Assembly: GCA_008508345.1 (NCBI GenBank)
Contig: QNGE01002422.1
Location: 51,222-115,221 of the forward strand
Source of the DNA: Paragonimus westermani
Taxonomy: Eukaryota > Platyhelminthes > Trematoda > Plagiorchiida > Troglotrematidae
Direction of reading: 5' to 3'
Length of the DNA stretch: 64,000 bases
Shown: positions 23,101-35,100 of the stretch, piece by piece
Layout of the letters: each line of letters opens with the position of its first letter
Numbering within the stretch: the first letter of the stretch is position 1
Program-made: the position numbers and the translations under genes
The notes under the pieces: generated by a model
Database searches by the model: none
What the model was told of the DNA's origin: nothing
The model's input: the letters and a program-made list of their open reading frames with translations, nothing else

Positions 23101-26100
23101 CTTCCCGTGGCAGTAGGAAGCAACAGTATGTTAGTAAGTTCGATTTGTGATACACTTGCTTACTTGTGTTTAATTGCCCCTGAAGTGTGTTTTACGGTTT
23201 TATGTGGTTGATGGAAGCAATCCGGTCTTCGTAGTCCTTCATAGGATTTGTGTGCTGAGTACAAGTTGAGGGAAAGCTTAACGGCTTAAAAACGTGTGTG
23301 GGCTTACAAAACTTTGGTGCATATGAAGGAATGGTTACAAGGCAAGACAGAAACATTTTAATCTGTTAAGTAGGCCGCAGGCTCAGAACGGAACGAATGA
23401 GTAGCAACAGCAATGAAACGTCGAACAAAACTTCACTTTTTCGGAGTGATTCTGTTGGGCAGCTTGCTAGAAGACGATTCAGTGCACTATTCCCTCCAAC
23501 AAGAAACCTCTTCGTGGGAGCTCAAATGTCTCTTCAGTAGGTTGACAATTTCCGCTTGGGTAAAGGACATTTCAATCTCTTCGAACCGAACCGATCTTGA
23601 CGTGGAACCGCGAGTAGAACAGAGTTGCTCTGTAAGGAAAGTCAAATTATACATTTACTCATGTTTAACACCGTGATCTCCTCGGGACCATTTTTAGCAC
23701 TTTAATGTACCGCAGACCCTCTAGGTGGAAGTACGCTATCGAGTATTCCCGGTTTATAATTTGCAGTATGGATTATACTAGTATGATGTGTTGAGGGCAA
23801 TGGTGTATCATACGTCGAGGTAGCCAATAATATTATACGCCATTGTTTTCAATTAGGGTGTAAAAAACAAACAACAAAACCGGTCGGTGTTGCCCTCATG
23901 TAGTCTCATGGTTACACACAAGACGCGCTATTACTAGCCTGGACAGAATCCACCCAACTTTATTTCGAACTCAGAACCCCCGGACTAACAATTCAGCTGT
24001 CTGTCCATGGCGAAGATACGGTCCGGCAATTTCAATGTCGGCCAGTGGATTATACATTTGAAGTCTACACGCCCAGTCAATGTTGGGTTGACGCATCAGT
24101 GTGAATGCGCCATAGCAGTCTGATCTAGCTGTGTCATTTTACCGAGATAATGTTTTATACATTTGCACTTACTTTGTTTTCTATAAAGGTTGTTGAACCG
24201 AAATTCATCTCGTAGTTTTCTGATAGTATCTGTATATTTGTTGCGCAAGATGGATGTTGTGAGCTTATTGATAAGAAGGGTATTCCCAAAAATTGGCATG
24301 GCCGTGTTAATGTTGTAGAATGTATCCCACAAAACGCCCTTCGATATGCTCAACAGTTCGTTCGTTTGATTAGTATTAACTTATTCCTCGATGCAAGTTA
24401 GTCTTCCTTTTAACGGAGACGTAGCTGCAGCTAAGTCAGTACGATTGTGAACGATTCACTTGCGTGGGCAAAATCGTCCTTAACAGGCCTTTCTCACGTG
24501 AGTGAGTTCACGTTCTTTCAGGTCTGTTCTGTGATCACTGTGTGAACAAGTGGGATGCGATCCAGCAAAATTGCTATGCTGTTTCTTGGTTGAGCTTGGA
24601 CCTCCCACCTAGTGAAAGACTGACTGATCTTGATTATGCTGACGACAAGGTGTTGCTGTTTGACAACTTTCAATCGGCACAAGCGATGCTCGACGCTATT
24701 TCGCGTTCTGCAAAATACTTCGGAATGCGCTTTGCAGCCTCAAAATGCAAAGTGCTTCTGCAGGATTGCTGTGGTCACGTAGATTTGATGTTAGATAATG
24801 TAGTGATGGAGGTTGTTGACCGGTTTGTATACCTGGGAAGCTGCATCAGCGGTGGCGGCAGCGGAGGTGTAGGGAATGAAATAGAAGCGCACATCTCCAA
24901 GGCTAGGGCGGTGTTCGCGAGGCATNTGGAGACACTAGGTGAGATGGCGGCTAATCGAGCTCAGTGGCGTGAATGTTGTCGTTGTTTTTCCGAGTTGTCT
25001 GTGAAGTAAGTGCATTTAATGACGCGGGGCAGTGAAAGCCATAAGGAAGCTGTCTCGCTGATGACGCCTTACCCTCACTTGCAGCTCGGTTGTGTTGTTT
25101 GCAAGGTGTAGGCACCTTGATGTTGAATGTTTGAATATGGACGTAGTCATTTTCAGTAGATAGGTCCCTTCCCGTCCCCTTCTTTTTTCTTCTCTCTCTC
25201 TTCCTATATAGGGTTTGCTGTTTCTTCATGGTTGTGTGGCAGCTAAGCATTGGTGTGAACCACTGATGTATTGCTGTCTATGATGATGATGATGATGAGA
25301 TTGGCCATTTACTCCCCCAAAGTTGTTTGGTGTATGTTTCTGAGAGATTTATCTATTGAAAAAAGATACGTGGTGCAAAAATTTCGTACCTCATAAAAAC
25401 GTTTCTTAGACGGGCGCGCTCTTTCTTCGAGTTTTCTTTCTGCGGAAACTGAATTGTGAATGGTTGCTCCAATTTAACGCTTTACTTGGTCTACGCTACT
25501 GTTTCAAAGTAAGTAGGAGAAATCAGTATGTAGGTGGTATTTTACTTGATTTTTCGTGACTTATCATCTAACAGGCGGTCTTCCACTGCTTCAGTCCACC
25601 AGTAACTACATCGCTCGACGTTATGGAGTGCGCGCGGGACTCCCTGGGTTTTTAGGCAAAAAGCTGTGCCCAAATTTACGTATTATTCCGCCGGATTTTG
25701 CTCGATACACCGCTGCCAGCTACGTGGTCCGGGATGTACTTCGAGAATACGCCACCACTGCAGGAATACATACACCTTCTCCTGAGAAAGACCAAGCGGA
25801 CGTGAATAGCACGACAAAATCGACTGCAGCCATGGTCACAGCCAGTTTGGATGAGGCGTACGTGGATTTGACGAATCATTTGGATGAGCGAGCAAAGTGG
25901 CCAGAAGAAAAACGCTCGTTCTGGCCCCGAGTTAATCGCAGTGCTCCAATGCTTGTTTGTCGGTCAGTCGTTTTACTTGTGTTTACACGATTGCCGATTG
26001 ATGAATTCACATCAGCAGCCCTGCTATAGAGATTTTTTGTGTGGAAAATCGTTGTGACAACCTGTAACCTCTCATCATCAGTGAATACTATGCACGCCGA

Positions 26101-29100
26101 TAGAATTTTTTTGTTTTCCTTGATTGTCGACTAGGAAAGCTGAACTTGGATTCATAGGCATCTCAGGAAATTTACTGATTGGAGGAAGCTGAGAACGCTA
26201 ATGTACGTCTGAATCTGTGTTGTACGGCCAGGGAAAGAAAGGCAAATCGGAAGGTTGTTTCAATTTCAGACGGTCAGCAGTGGAAAGACTGCGAAGGGGA
26301 AAATCGGAAGACAGTGAGCAGAAGGGAAACCCAACCATTGTCCATCAAGCATATAACAATTGGGGTGAAACGTACAGCTGACAAATGCTGACCAGCACCA
26401 ACAGTGAGAGGTTGAGAGTATCTTCATTCCACCGCAATGATCCCGATGGTCATGCTATCTGAATGCTCGGTTTGGTGTCCCAAATGTGTGCGTTAAGACT
26501 GTGCCTTAATTTATCTACTGATGACAGTTACAATAGACTCTGGTCGGTTTTACTAGATCGGACACATCCGGACGCCATAAGACTGTTCTCTTCAAGTCAA
26601 ACGGCTCATTTATGGACTTAACGAGTTGCCTCTGGGATAGTTACTTTCGCTAGGCAAGTATTTTTCTGTAGAAATGTTGCGGTTGATAGAAGATCTCTCA
26701 CTGAAATCAAGCGTTCTCTTGTATGGTGGCAACGCATTGAAAATTGCACCAGTTTGCCTAGCCTGTGTGAGTAGAAAGTAGAACGTAGTGTCGCAACCCG
26801 TTTTGTAGTTCTACTTTTTCTCTTCTCACTAAGACTAGCGTCTTTTACGATATAAGGACGACAGACTTAGATATTTACCATACAATAGAAATGCATTAGC
26901 GGGTTAGACATAGTAGTGAAACAGTGAGTGGAGCTGTCCAAACAGTCTGAGGAGTAGCCCAAGTACCGAGTTGGCTTTCTTGGCCATTGACACACTACTG
27001 GGAGAAAGACTAAGGTTACTAGAGACTTGAGAGGAGACACGGTAACTGCTCTGTTAACTCCAATCGATGACCCCTCGATTAGGACTTCTCTGCAAGTTGA
27101 AGTTACGGAAATCACTAAATTGTCCAGCAACATTTTGATTACTGTTGTGCAGTAAGGGGTATTCGTTTTGATATAAATTGGACAACACCCACAATTGATC
27201 GCAACTGGTACATTCCCATAGACTTTCCAGTTGGCCCCTCATGAGAGCGTGGATAGAATTTTAGTCTCGGCCGTGGCAAAGATATGTACTGTTGAAGAGC
27301 TTTAACAAGAGTGAAATCCCAGCCTAGTACTTGTTTTCGGAGGGGGCTAACCTGAAGGTCTATGGGAATGAGACAGCTGCGATCAATTGTGAATGATGTT
27401 CAATTTATCTAGGTTTATTATCTCTGGTTTAGTTTTTTTTACGTGGAACCTCACAAACAAAACATTCCGCGTCCGTTGAATGACTGAATTAAGTATCTGC
27501 ACGTTTCTTCATGTATGTCAACTTCCTTTCATTCAGATGTCACAGTCAGGCGGTTCGTAAAATGGGTTCTCATGTTTTGTCGACACCTCCGCCGAAGACT
27601 ACAGCTTCCACTGACGTTCCAGCTGGGTCTGCCTACTTGGATGAATCATCATCCAACGAAGCATCTGCTGAGGAAGCGAAAGTGGACGAAGAATTAGCCG
27701 TTTGTAAAAATTGTGGTCTCTTTCTTAAATCTGGGCTGCGTGTGTTTGGGACTAGCGCTTGGGAAGCGGTGCGCGAAATACGTTTTCGTATCTTTTGCGC
27801 CACAAAACTTACGTGCAGTGCTGGTACGTTGCGCACATATTGACTGCACCTATGGCTACCGATTATTTTCATAACTTTACAGTTGTTGGAACACAAAATG
27901 ATTGTGAATCATGCTTATTATGTGGTTTTAGTCGAGCTGTATTCAAATTTTACGGTTCTACTTCTTACCCTAATAGTTCTTCGTAAGCAGTTGATTTCTG
28001 TGACTTGAAAACGTTCACAGGCTTTCCGATCTGACCATCTTTACCTATGATGTAACGCACCTTTTCCTTGTTAAAACGGTCAATCCTGGCTTGGATGCTT
28101 TACTCGGACCCTTGCTGTACGGCTTCACCAAGCACGGAGTCAGGGAGAACAAGACTGCGTAGAAAACACGCTGTAATGCCGATTACCACTTCGACAAATG
28201 AATGAAATGCATGCAAATATAAATCATGAGTTAGTCTCCAAATATAGCCAATTACACGTTGAACCAGTGTCCAGTGGTTTAGGCCACTTTGCGATTAGGT
28301 GGCGCAGTATGGTCAGTTCCTTAACCGTTGCACTCTGATTGGTTCATCGGGATAGCACGATACCCACGTCCACCTTCATGCCTCCTCCTGATTGGTTCAA
28401 CTGGAAAACTTTGCACGCTAGTGTTTCGTTGATGAACGATTTCGTCAGCCGTCGCCGATGGCCAGATTAGGTTATTTTGATGATGTCTCTTAACAGCCTA
28501 CCAAGTTGTGCTGTTCATAGTGTGGTGGATTGTCAGGCCGGAGGTGCGAGTTTTCGAGCGCTCGGCCGAATACCTCAACGCGGGGGGAGGTACGTTCAAA
28601 AGCCTGTCGCGATCGAATCAAGAACAACGGGCGCGACCGGATGAGTCATCGCTCGACTGGATCGGACCAACGGGCGAGGCAGGGCAGGCGAAATACGACA
28701 GACGGCCAGATCGGAGGCGTGGTTTTTCCAACATTTAGAGGAACATCTCGACACGATGTTGGAATACGGTCAAGGCCAACATTGGGTGGATGGCGGACAG
28801 CACGAGCAGCCGGACGAGCCATCGCGCAACGAAATCGGACAAACAGACGAGGAATGGCAAGCGGAAAACCCTCCGATAGAAGGCACCGGTCACACACGTA
28901 AACCGGTTAGAAGTGCACACGACGTGTGAACGGAAACCGGGGGGTGCTGCGGGTTGGAATTACGACTCATAAACGAGAGAGCGCGCGTTGCATGTGACTG
29001 GCGATTTGGACAATAAAGATTGTGCTTTATTGGACGCCTTTTCGCTACAATAGCATCATAGTGTTCACAGGTTAAACGCATGACCGACTGTGTCTAATAG

Positions 29101-32100
29101 TAGTGTTAACTTAGTATTGTTTACCTTTCTTGTTAAACGACTTTCCCATTTGTTGGCATATGTTGAGAATGTCGCCTGAACTATTCGAAAAATGTGCAAC
29201 TAAATTTTTTTGTCTCCCTCCTCTGGGAGAAGTTTCAGGGGAAGCATCTGATACCATAGTAATCAAATGCAGTGTATGTGCTAAATTAAATGGATTCGCG
29301 CCTTTTTTTCTGGATGAGCTGTAGATCTTAGAATCAGTAAGTGTTGTTAGTCAACACCAAACTGTAGACATTGACCGTCTTTTTTATATGTTTATGTTAT
29401 TTTCCGCAATTCATTAATCTGTTTTATAATTCTCTGTTTCTGATGGTTGGGAACAGCGGTGTTGTTTGTAGATCAGGTTGATGGTTTTGGTATTGATATG
29501 TTCAGCGTATATACGCTGGTGTCACCTCGCCTGGTGATGAAACGTTTGCAACCTAAATGCCAAGCTCGGCGAACATATCAATACCAATATAATTATCTGT
29601 TTTTACCGTTTGGTTTTAACAATTACACATTCATTTCGATAAAGCTAAGAAACCTTACACAATCATTATGTGGCATATAGAAAAAAACCTGATGTAGAAC
29701 GCGCAGTGAATCCAGCAAAAGGAGTTAGTCTTTTTTATAGTTTGAATGGTCCTGTCTTTCTGGTGGCAACATTGCTACTCCGTTCTTACGCATTTGTCTG
29801 CATCACTTTCTGACTGTCTGATACGACTGAAACCGGACCCCAGATTCTTTTTTAAATTTCTTTGGTGAATCGCCCTTTCATTTAAATTGGGCTGTAGTCT
29901 TATATGTTCGAAACCTGGTGCAACACGTTTTATGTTTGTAGCAGGGACTGGATTTTTTGGGTTGTTCTGTTTGAGATCTGCTAGCTTAGCTTAGTAGTGC
30001 TGCTTATAATTAGCCGTTTCTACAGAACAACATTATGGGTAGTTGTAAAAACAAGACGTTTCGCTTTTAATATGTTCAGGTGTCGGACATATTGACCCAT
30101 TTTTCCGGCACTTGTTCATGTGCCCATCTTTCCGTTAAAGGGATTGGACCTAACACGCTGATCGCCAAAATCGCCTCCGATTGGAGCAAACCTCGTGGCC
30201 AATTCGAGGTGACGTGCTCCGTGGAAGCAGTGAATAAATTTATGCGGCAACTGCCCGTTCGAAAGGTAACAACTTCGATTTGTTTCCTCATCAAGTGTTG
30301 CTTGTTCTCATACGTCATTTCGTTGGAGATTGCAAATAAGGATAGCACCTATATTATTTTGTGAATTGCTGGCTGACTCTTATGGCAGTCGAGTGACTAG
30401 ATCTCATGCGAGTTGAACCTGCTGCTGGGCCTCACAAACTCCCGTTGGTGTACTGGCAGAGTTGCGGTAGGGATAACGAAGACGCTGTTTTGTTGGCGAT
30501 CGATGTTGGTTCCTAAACTGTTCACGTACATCTGTAACAGAGACTTCATCATGACGCATGCATGTTTATCCGTTAGCAGGGCTGCGTTGACCATTTTGAA
30601 TTGTTGTGCGTGGGCCTGTTTCTGGCCGCTTTAAGCATCCTTTCAAAAGCAGATCGGTGCAGAGTAGTGTGCCACGTTTTCACGTTGGACATCATCTTGG
30701 TGTGTTCATTAGTGGTTGGATGTACTAGCTAGAGAGTTAACCAATGGAGACTGTTCGCTCCGTTGGGCTTGGGGTGCTACTGATGTGAAGGTGAGCAATT
30801 GAGTCATCCTGGGACGGTATCCAATTAGACCCCTCAACTACTATTTCCACCGCGAATGCGAATTCTGTTATTTTGAGATGATCGATAAAACAACGGTTCC
30901 GACTACGATAGAAATAATTGAAATCTGGGAATACAACCTGGTTGATACTGAAGCAGCGATTTCGTTGTTTTTGTGAAAACCAGTGAAATGCGTAGGCCGT
31001 ATACAATGATCCTTTGGATGATTGATAAATTCGAGCTCACGTTTGCTGATTTTACCAGGCACGTTGTTTGAATCAGCTGTCACTTAATCGGGCCGTCGTT
31101 CGTGTTCTCTGTCACGCCAGACCATGCTGTGAGTGGTCATAGCAGGGAACCGAACAGCAAGTAAATAATGTGCTGACAGAAGAAATCGAAGAATCGATTA
31201 ACTGTTTCACTTCCCTCTTCCTGCCAGTGAAAATATTCGGCGGAAAAGTTCGATGTTTTGTCGCTTCTGGAAAGTAAATGAAATTGCAATTGATAAGGCA
31301 TTTCCCATTCCACCTGTGTCGAAAATAGTCGTTAAGTTACGGACGAACAGAATAATCACTATCCTGGAGTTCTCTCCAGAATATCAGTGAGTGCCAGTCT
31401 GCTAACCCAATCATGGCAAATGGCTTACACTTTGTGGTGTAAACATTTGTGATTTAGACCTATCGTTTTGTTTAGTAAGTCTCATCTATACCTTCGGACA
31501 ATCGATACTCCACGCTGTTTGTTGGCCACTCACTTTTCTTCAGAGGCAATATCGTCATCTACAGCATTTGTAAGACAATATACGATGGATGCTTCGATCT
31601 CATGGTGGGGAGTAGAAGAAGCTGGCATGCAGATCAGTTGCCCGAAGCCACAACTGGTGGAACAAATGGCGATACTGTTCGGTCACAAAATGAGTCACAG
31701 CCAGATCTCATCACAACCAGGTAAACTGACGGCGTTCAAGGGAAATCCGGTGCTTACATCGAGGGGAACATAGTGACAGTTTCTTGGTTGATTTTTCTTC
31801 TACAGTCACTTCATCAAAATCTTGTGTTATCACGGTCACTGTACAGGCGGATACAGAAGACGTGTCGATTTCACTAGTCGTAAGGCACCAAGCATGCTTT
31901 CGCCAGAACCCAACGACTACTGAAGAAAGGACATTTGACTCTGAATTAGGCACCAGCTGGACAAGGCTTCACAACCACAGCGTGCATAACGGTGTGGGGA
32001 TAGAACCCCTTTTGACTCAAGAAGGAAGTGCATAAAATAGGTCAGCCGGATTTTTAAGTCGGATGAACGGTACTATTTAACCATATCAAAAGTGTTTGAA

Positions 32101-35100
32101 GTTTGTTGGGACCTCGCGAAAATAGAGACCGCATCTGTTGGATTAATATTTCCAAACGGGAAAATTATGCCTCCAGCAGCGTACCAGCATGTCGGCAGTG
32201 TCAGCTCCTGGCAGGTGGTGGCTGTCCCAATTAGCACCTCACTCAGTCATTCGCCGTCAATGAAATTAGTGTGCTATGACCCGTGAATAAAATGGACTGG
32301 TTCCCTTGACCTGCTCATAACAATCAGATCATGATGGTCACGGTGAAACGTCTCCAAGTGTAAGTGAAGACAGCCGACACACTTGGTCAGTCTGAACGCA
32401 CCACTATATGCGGGCAGTGGTGGAGCAGATTGTAGATCCTGAAATTCTGCAAAACCTTTTGGCCTACCGAGGTCTTTGCTTTGTAAGTAGAACATTCTCG
32501 AACTGTTCGGAGTGCTTGAGGATGTAGGAGGTTCACACCATGACCAGACGGAGTGACGTTAAAACAATCGCACAGTCAAAGTACGTTCGGCGAATAAAGG
32601 GTAGAGCTTGTAAGGGATACTGCCATCAATTTCTCTAGCTCTTCGTTACGCACTCCCAACCACAACGAAGAAATCGCCCTTTGAGCTGATATATGAGCGA
32701 ATGTCATACCCGCCAGTTGATCAAGCAGTGCACTGTGGAGGTTGTACCGGCGACTGAATGCACGTGAGGTAGTCAAAGCGCTGAGGTTGGTTGCCCAAGA
32801 CCACCTAAAAAAAGGGACCGTCAAAGCATAGTCTATCCCAAAGCTGTTTCGTCGATGCAGTTTGCTTGAACTTTGCGTGAACATGTTGCACAGGGACCGG
32901 TTGGTCATGGATGCAACAGAATTGACATCTCTATAGCTCATCGCAAAATAGGAAGGGGCTGAGTATAGCGATGAGAGACTGTCGCTCGTTATTTCTCATC
33001 AGGGCCATCAGAATGAGTCTCATGGAAGCGGGTTAAACATGTGTACATGCCGAGCAGAAGAGAGCGCTTTATGTACATCGAAGTCATTATAACTGGCATG
33101 CAACTGGCATGATGAGGCCAGCTCCTTCGACAACGCGCTCCTCAGTGTTACTCGAATGTGCATAGACTGGCAGCCTGTGCGATTCTTTAATGAAGATCGA
33201 ATAAGAACTTCTCTTTTATCAACCGTTTTTATTTGATTGTTGATGTTCTGAAATGTTTTCTAATGTTGGCATGAATTAAATTCGTAGCTAGTAAACGCAC
33301 TGTGTGTTGAAAATAGCGACTCGCACTTTCAGTTTGTTCTTTTTCCTTCCAACTCGTACATTATTCATACCGTACAAATTTAAGTGTTTTGCTAACATAT
33401 GTGATTGTTCTGTTCGAAGCGTACTACCGTTCTTGTTAACAGGTCTGGTACTTGGTGGTTGCGTGGGTTTGCGCCACAGTTTCTACATGTTTGCAATTCT
33501 CAAAACCTACATCTATACCAAATTCATGTTTCATTCAATGTTCAACTGGTATTGTACAGTTTTTGTTTGTGAACATTGTTTCGTGTGGGCGTGCACTCAG
33601 TTAATTCGTTACTAGATCCATGAGTTCAAAATGACTACCTTCCGCCCCCACTACGTCTGTATGTGTGCTTCTGTTCACACGTCAGCCAGTTTGTTGTACG
33701 GTGTGACTTTCCAATCTGCCACTAGCATCTGCTGGGCACTATTTCAATTTATTTTGGTTTTTCAGGTTCCTGGAATAGGACATGTGACCGAACGACGTCT
33801 GGAAGCTTTCGGAGTGCACTGCTGCCACGACCTGATCGAAAAGCGGGGCGTACTGTGGCACGTCAGCAGCCATTCGGCCATGACTTATTATCTCCGCATC
33901 GCTCTTGGGCACAGTGAAGACGATTGGCTTCCACGGTCTCGTGCGGTGGATCTGTGTTCGCCACCGGAATCGAAGTCTACCAATAAACTGCTTTGTTCCA
34001 GTGCGGCGGCTGTGTCTGATGTGGATTCTAATCAGGGCTTTGCCGGACTGGGCCGCAAAAGCATGAGTGTCGAAAGGTAGCATTGAGCATTGGTTAATCT
34101 CGTTCAGTTGTCTAACTATGGTGTATTGTTCTTCTTTCTCTGTTTAATGAATCATTCGCTGGCTGTTTGTTGAGAGTTCAGATAAGACTACATCATGAGC
34201 ATTTAAATTGTGCTTATCAACCACTTCATCTCCCGTTGTTCATTCGGTTCATGGAATCAAACGTACTCATGCATGCCAGTTCATAAACGAACCTGCAATG
34301 TCTATTTTTCACTAATCGGAATTCAGAAGTTCAAATAATTTACAGACTCTTAGAAAAGTACAACGGTCAATGATTTATTGAGGTAGCTTGGACACATCGT
34401 CGAAACCGTGTGCATATTTAAGGAAGGTGTATAATATTGAACGATGTGATTGCATATAGAACTTTATAGACAGTACTACGACTGGCATACTGGTTATCAA
34501 AGGGTTGGTAAAAGTGTCTTTCTTCCTTCAACCTGGCGTTGCATTTGGGATGTGGGAGTAGGTCACTAGTTAAAGTGTTCCTCATGATGTGAGTTTATCC
34601 TATTGACGAGTTGATTAGGTTTTCACAACGTTGCGTTTATGTTCGTACTTGCCTCTTTAATGACTGACACTTCATGTGAATCGGCGTTGTTTTCGTCTTC
34701 TCAGCCACTCGTTGAATTGTAAGTATGATTCTTTCCTTATTCACACCCAACACAACTATTTCACTCGCCGTTGTCACCCACTGGTGATTAGAAGGACAAT
34801 TTGCGTCGTACTTTTCGAACGGGACATTCTATGAGCAGTATTTACTGTGAGGATCAAAATGGTCTTTCGGATGGTTTCTGTAGCCAGTTTTTAGTGCCTG
34901 TCGGTCCCTGTTCATCTGAATGGTTTACTTTGTTGTCTAGACTGTACACCGACGTCACATGAATTTCTGTCTGCTGACTGAACAGCTCGTTCCTCACTTA
35001 GTTGCACCCACTTCGTGCTAGCCATTTTATCTCTCGAATCTTTGTCTATGTATTGATGTTTACTAGAATCCCTGTGGACCAGCCCATTCTATGAGTATTG

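Larger units (their letters stand above)
27824..30140 (+). other. POLK: POLK intron 5
   Basis: 2.3 kb carrying two mobile-element remnants, an LTR-retrotransposon 3' end (about 28600-29069) and a Penelope-type terminus with a hammerhead-like fold (29487-29587). Confidence 0.75.

Noticed and set aside
32576..32941. 121-codon minus-strand frame in POLK intron 6
   Set aside because: No recognisable domain, no splice-site context and no repeat relationship; treated as chance.
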